64,000 nt of DNA from Pedococcus cremeus (GTDB lineage Bacteria > Actinomycetota > Actinomycetes > Actinomycetales > Dermatophilaceae). The DNA lies in NCBI RefSeq assembly GCF_900111375.1, contig NZ_FOHB01000001.1, positions 372,001 through 436,000 of the forward strand. The letters are read 5' to 3'. The translations under genes were made by a program, and so were the position numbers. Under the pieces are notes generated by a model. That model had not been told where the DNA came from. It was given only the letters and a program-made list of their open reading frames with translations, and did not search any database. Positions 61,158 through 64,000 of this stretch are shown piece by piece (position 1 is the stretch's first letter; each line of letters begins with the position of its first letter).

Positions 61158-62529
61158 GTACTCAGCCGTGCTGTCCAACATCTCCTTATCGGGCATCGGC
61201 GAGGAGGCGGGCAGCATCCTCCCGCATGTCTGGTTGGCCGTGCCCGCCCTTTTCGTTTTGGCTCTTTGCACCACCGCCCGCGGACGCATCGTCGTATTCA
61301 CGGGTGGGGTATTGTTGACGGCCGGCACCTCGGGCGATGTTGGTACATCAAAGATCGCCTTCATGGGATTGGCTCTTGCGATCTCGGCCATCTCACTCCT
61401 TCGACTATTGCGGCGGGGCGCTGGTCGCGAGGACCGCCGGGTCTCGGCGATCCTAACTGCCACACTTGTGTTCGCGGTCGCGGCTATGATTGCCGCAGCC
61501 AGAGGCTTTTCGCTCGGCGCTCCAATCCTGAGCATCGTTCGGGACGGAGTCTCATACCTTCTTTTGATTGCCGCCCTGCCCCTGGCCGCAGATGCTGGCC
61601 GCTGCTACAACTATTTTCAAGTGCGGAGGGCAGTTTTGTTGGTGGGGCTTTTGTCCGCCGCTGTCTACTTGGCGAACATGCTCACTACCAGAGGTGTTGC
61701 CAATCTTGGAGCCTGGGCTGGCTTGCTCTTTGGCTCGTTTCCTGTCATTGCGCTAGGTGTCTGCCTGTGCTTGGTGGAAGGCTCTTTGGGACGCCATAGG
61801 GGACTCTGGTACATCGCAGCAGCTGGCCAAGTTGGCGCCGTTCTGCTTACCGGTACGCGCATGGGTCTGGCGCTATTCACCGCGATCTTGGGCCTGCTGG
61901 GGAGGAGGCGCCGAGGTGCGCCAGGCGTCACTCGCCTCATCATCGGACTGGCTCTCCTCGGGTCCTTTACCTCGGCCCTCGTACTCATACTCGCCCCGCA
62001 TCTCGCGGGTCTGCACTTTCTAATGTCCCGACTGGAGTCAGGAATTCGAGCAATTCAAGGGGATATCGGAGAGGATCTTTCAGGTGCCCAACGACTCCAG
62101 CGCTATGAACTTGCTCTCACGTATTTCGAAAGCAACCCTGTGCTGGGCCATGGCTTAGGTGGATTCGCTTACGGGACAAACTCGTCGTCAGCTTTCGAGT
62201 ACTACTTGGACACTCCTCTACTCGTCCCCGCCAAGTTCGGAATGGTTGGCACCGCTCTGATCGTGCTTGGTTTCGCGATCCTGTTTAGGGGCCTGTTAAA
62301 GCCAACGACCCCTCGGCCAAGCACACAGGTTCGCGCTCAATTCGTCATTCGGTGCTTCGTGTGCGTGATCATCTTCACCACGCCATTTGGAGCCATAACC
62401 GAGAATAAAGGCCTTGGCGTCTCCGTCGCCCTAGCTTCGATGCTGGTTCTCGCGCCGGCCGAAACCCGGCCTAGGCCAGAACGTGCAAAGTCCCTCGGCG
62501 GAGATCGGCCACAAAGGCAAATGTCATGA
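61147..62529 (+). CDS. Multi-spanning membrane protein, O-antigen polymerase/ligase-like
   Basis: A 460-residue membrane protein with about ten to twelve predicted hydrophobic segments, including LPHVWLAVPALFVLALCTT, SKIAFMGLALAISAISLLRLL, VSAILTATLVFAVAAMIAAA, SYLLLIAALPLAAD and later GMVGTALIVLGFAILFRGLL. The large loop near 305-345 (SGAQRLQRYELALTYFESNPVLGHGLGGFAYGTN) fits the Wzy/WaaL family, where the GHGxGxF turn is common. It is the most likely polymerase of the cluster. Its ATG overlaps the preceding gene by 11 bp. The topology is approximate. Confidence 0.8.
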   Translation: MIPEYSAVLSNISLSGIGEEAGSILPHVWLAVPALFVLALCTTARGRIVVFTGGVLLTAGTSGDVGTSKIAFMGLALAISAISLLRLLRRGAGREDRRVSAILTATLVFAVAAMIAAARGFSLGAPILSIVRDGVSYLLLIAALPLAADAGRCYNYFQVRRAVLLVGLLSAAVYLANMLTTRGVANLGAWAGLLFGSFPVIALGVCLCLVEGSLGRHRGLWYIAAAGQVGAVLLTGTRMGLALFTAILGLLGRRRRGAPGVTRLIIGLALLGSFTSALVLILAPHLAGLHFLMSRLESGIRAIQGDIGEDLSGAQRLQRYELALTYFESNPVLGHGLGGFAYGTNSSSAFEYYLDTPLLVPAKFGMVGTALIVLGFAILFRGLLKPTTPRPSTQVRAQFVIRCFVCVIIFTTPFGAITENKGLGVSVALASMLVLAPAETRPRPERAKSLGGDRPQRQMS

Positions 62530-63662
62530 AACAGCAAGCAATGCTTGTGAGCGAGCTCCTTCCTCACTACCGCTACGGGGTCTTCAAGGCTCTGGAGGTC
62601 AACGACTCTGGAACTGAGTGGTCATTCGCAGCAGGCAATTCGGACCGAGCGAAGTCCATCCCAACTATCGAGCGAAACCTCTTGCAGACAACGTTCGCCC
62701 TTCAGAATCGGCACCTCCCTAAGGGGCTCCTGTGGCAATCTGGCCTCCTGGGTACCGTCCGCCGTCGGCGGCCGGACGTTCTGGTATTCACGGGCGATGT
62801 CTCACACCTGAGCACTTGGGCGGCAACGGTGCTCGCCCGCTTTCAGGGAGCCAAAGTCTTCTTTTGGACAATTGGTTGGCACAGGCCTGAGCGCGGCTTG
62901 AAGAAGTTTACGCGAATGTGCTTCTACTCGCTTGCGCACGGCTTGATGCTGTATGGGGAGACTGGGAAGCGCATCGGGAACGAAATGGGTTACCCTAACA
63001 AGCGCATGTGGGTAATTAACAACGCTTTGGGTTCGTCACTGAATGCCGCGTCTGCAAAGGACATGGACCCAGCGACTCTTGAAGCATTCCGACAGAAGTT
63101 GCCCTCCGGGGGAACGACGATTGGCGTAGTTGTCCGACAAAACGCCTCGAAGAGACTTGACCTCGTCATCCGAGCTGCGGCGGAAATGGACAGGCGGGGA
63201 CGCCCCGTCAACGTGCTGCTTGTTGGAGAAGGACCAGAGCATCAAGCCCTCAAGAGTTTAGCGCGCGAGCTCGGAGTAGCTCTGTTCATGCCGGGTCCCG
63301 CATACAGCCAGCAAGAATTGGATCTCGTTTATGACCGACTTAGCCTTACTGTTCTGCCCTGTCAGGCCGGACTCGCGGTGATGCAGAGTCTGGAGCGCGG
63401 CGTCCCCGTCATCACTGACGACGCTCCCTACACTCAGGCCCCAGAGTCGGACGCCGTTAGGGACGGTGAGACGGGCGCTCGATACACCGCGGGAAGCGTC
63501 TCCGCCCTCGCCGATGCAATCGAAACCTGGTTAGGGCGACTGGAAGCTTCTCCGGCAACGGTGGCACAGCGGTGCAAGAAGGAGATAGAAGAGGGGTGGA
63601 CACCCACCGCTCAAGCGCAATTGATAGAAACCGTTCTACTTCGAAATGAAGAAGCACCGTGA
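62526..63662 (+). CDS. Glycosyltransferase, family 4-like
   Basis: A 378-residue GT-B-type protein. It starts MKQQAMLVSELLPHYRYGVFKALEV and has LVFTGDVSHLSTWAATVLAR, then the donor-binding half: TTIGVVVRQNASKRLDLVIRAAAEM and VLLVGEGPEHQALKSLARELG, followed by LTVLPCQAGLAVMQSLERGVPVITDDAPYTQAPE and the tail. The nucleotide-binding Glu of the usual EPxG-type motif is not well kept (LAVMQSLERGVPV). ATG at 62526 overlaps the polymerase-like gene (ATGA). Confidence 0.82.
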   Translation: MKQQAMLVSELLPHYRYGVFKALEVNDSGTEWSFAAGNSDRAKSIPTIERNLLQTTFALQNRHLPKGLLWQSGLLGTVRRRRPDVLVFTGDVSHLSTWAATVLARFQGAKVFFWTIGWHRPERGLKKFTRMCFYSLAHGLMLYGETGKRIGNEMGYPNKRMWVINNALGSSLNAASAKDMDPATLEAFRQKLPSGGTTIGVVVRQNASKRLDLVIRAAAEMDRRGRPVNVLLVGEGPEHQALKSLARELGVALFMPGPAYSQQELDLVYDRLSLTVLPCQAGLAVMQSLERGVPVITDDAPYTQAPESDAVRDGETGARYTAGSVSALADAIETWLGRLEASPATVAQRCKKEIEEGWTPTAQAQLIETVLLRNEEAP

Positions 63663-64000
63663 TCCTAGTTCTTAACCCCTATGATTCCGATGGCTATAGC
63701 GGACCGTCGATTCTGGCACGCCGCCTATTTGCCGAATTGCAGAGCGACGGAAATCAGGTCTTGGCCGTGACCAGGAACAACATGCGCGCCACGTGGGCTG
63801 TTCGGACGGTCAGGGTCCGGGGGCCCCAGAAACTGGGCGTACTAGGCCAGTTAGTGTGGGCACTTGGAGCTTCCGCGGCAGTCCTGAGGCATTCTCGTCG
63901 CGCCCGGTTGGTGCACGTCCACGGCGCCTATATCTTCAACCTCATTCCCGCAGCACTTGCGCTGCTGCTTGGGCGAAGAGTGGTCGTAATGCCGCTTTTG
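63659..64000 (+). CDS. Glycosyltransferase-like protein, N-terminal part (cut by window edge)
   Basis: The first 114 codons of a further operon gene, beginning V(M)ILVLNPYDSDGYSGPSILARRLFAELQSDGNQVLAVTRNN. The pattern (an N-terminal strand, then a GxS-type loop and a helix) fits the acceptor-binding domain of a GT-B family 4 glycosyltransferase. The later RLVHVHGAYIFNLIPAALALLLGRRVVVMPLL adds a membrane-proximal helix as in many such enzymes. GTG at 63659 overlaps the previous stop. The rest lies outside the window. Confidence 0.7.
   Translation, partial: MILVLNPYDSDGYSGPSILARRLFAELQSDGNQVLAVTRNNMRATWAVRTVRVRGPQKLGVLGQLVWALGASAAVLRHSRRARLVHVHGAYIFNLIPAALALLLGRRVVVMPLL

Overview
The window is a 64 kb stretch of a high-GC actinobacterial chromosome. 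GTG starts and ATGA/GTGA/TGATG overlaps are frequent. The fused 2-oxoglutarate dehydrogenase (Kgd type), the Arg/Asp-rich insert in Rho, and the gene string argS-lysA-hom-thrC-thrB-rho-rpmE-prfA-prmC-sua5 all fit Actinomycetota. The order Micrococcales, perhaps an Intrasporangiaceae-like genus, is the best guess, but that is inference from gene order and not a database result. No phage, insertion sequence or CRISPR array is visible.

Bases 1-22.9 kb are mainly a minus-strand housekeeping string: arginyl-tRNA synthetase, diaminopimelate decarboxylase, the threonine branch (hom, thrC, thrB), Rho, L31, RF1, the RF1 methyltransferase, the tRNA t6A enzyme and the start of serine hydroxymethyltransferase. 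Three accessory blocks interrupt it. One is a tightly coupled response regulator / HEAT protein / processive glycosyltransferase / histidine kinase operon between rho and rpmE. Another is a PQQ-propeller lipoprotein on the opposite strand. The third is a TetR-controlled dehydrogenase module (two duplicated F420/NADP-type reductases around an SDR) between prmC and sua5.

Bases 22.9-43.3 kb hold a tRNA-Arg, a CorC/CNNM pair, two ABC exporters (one with its MerR regulator and a clear operator), the 1320-residue Kgd, an SGNH hydrolase, a secreted metalloprotease with three cell-wall-binding repeats, and several small unknown proteins. Two unlinked hypotheticals share a C-terminal domain. Several dispersed inverted repeats lie in the gaps.

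Bases 43.4-64 kb are surface-polysaccharide territory: a BY-type tyrosine kinase; a cassette of HprK-like kinase, PqqD-like protein, nucleotidyltransferase and second PqqD-like protein; a Tat-type secreted protein; dTDP-rhamnose genes rmlD/rmlB and rmlA/rmlC; then one translationally coupled operon running off the window's end. That operon has a FlaA1/CapD-type dehydratase, a WecA/TagO-type initiating transferase, glycosyltransferases, the UDP-N-acetyl-L-fucosamine trio and a Wzy-like membrane protein. Base composition falls toward the right end. An 8-mer (GTATGCCG) that is dense elsewhere disappears after about 55.2 kb, suggesting that the distal polysaccharide operon was acquired.
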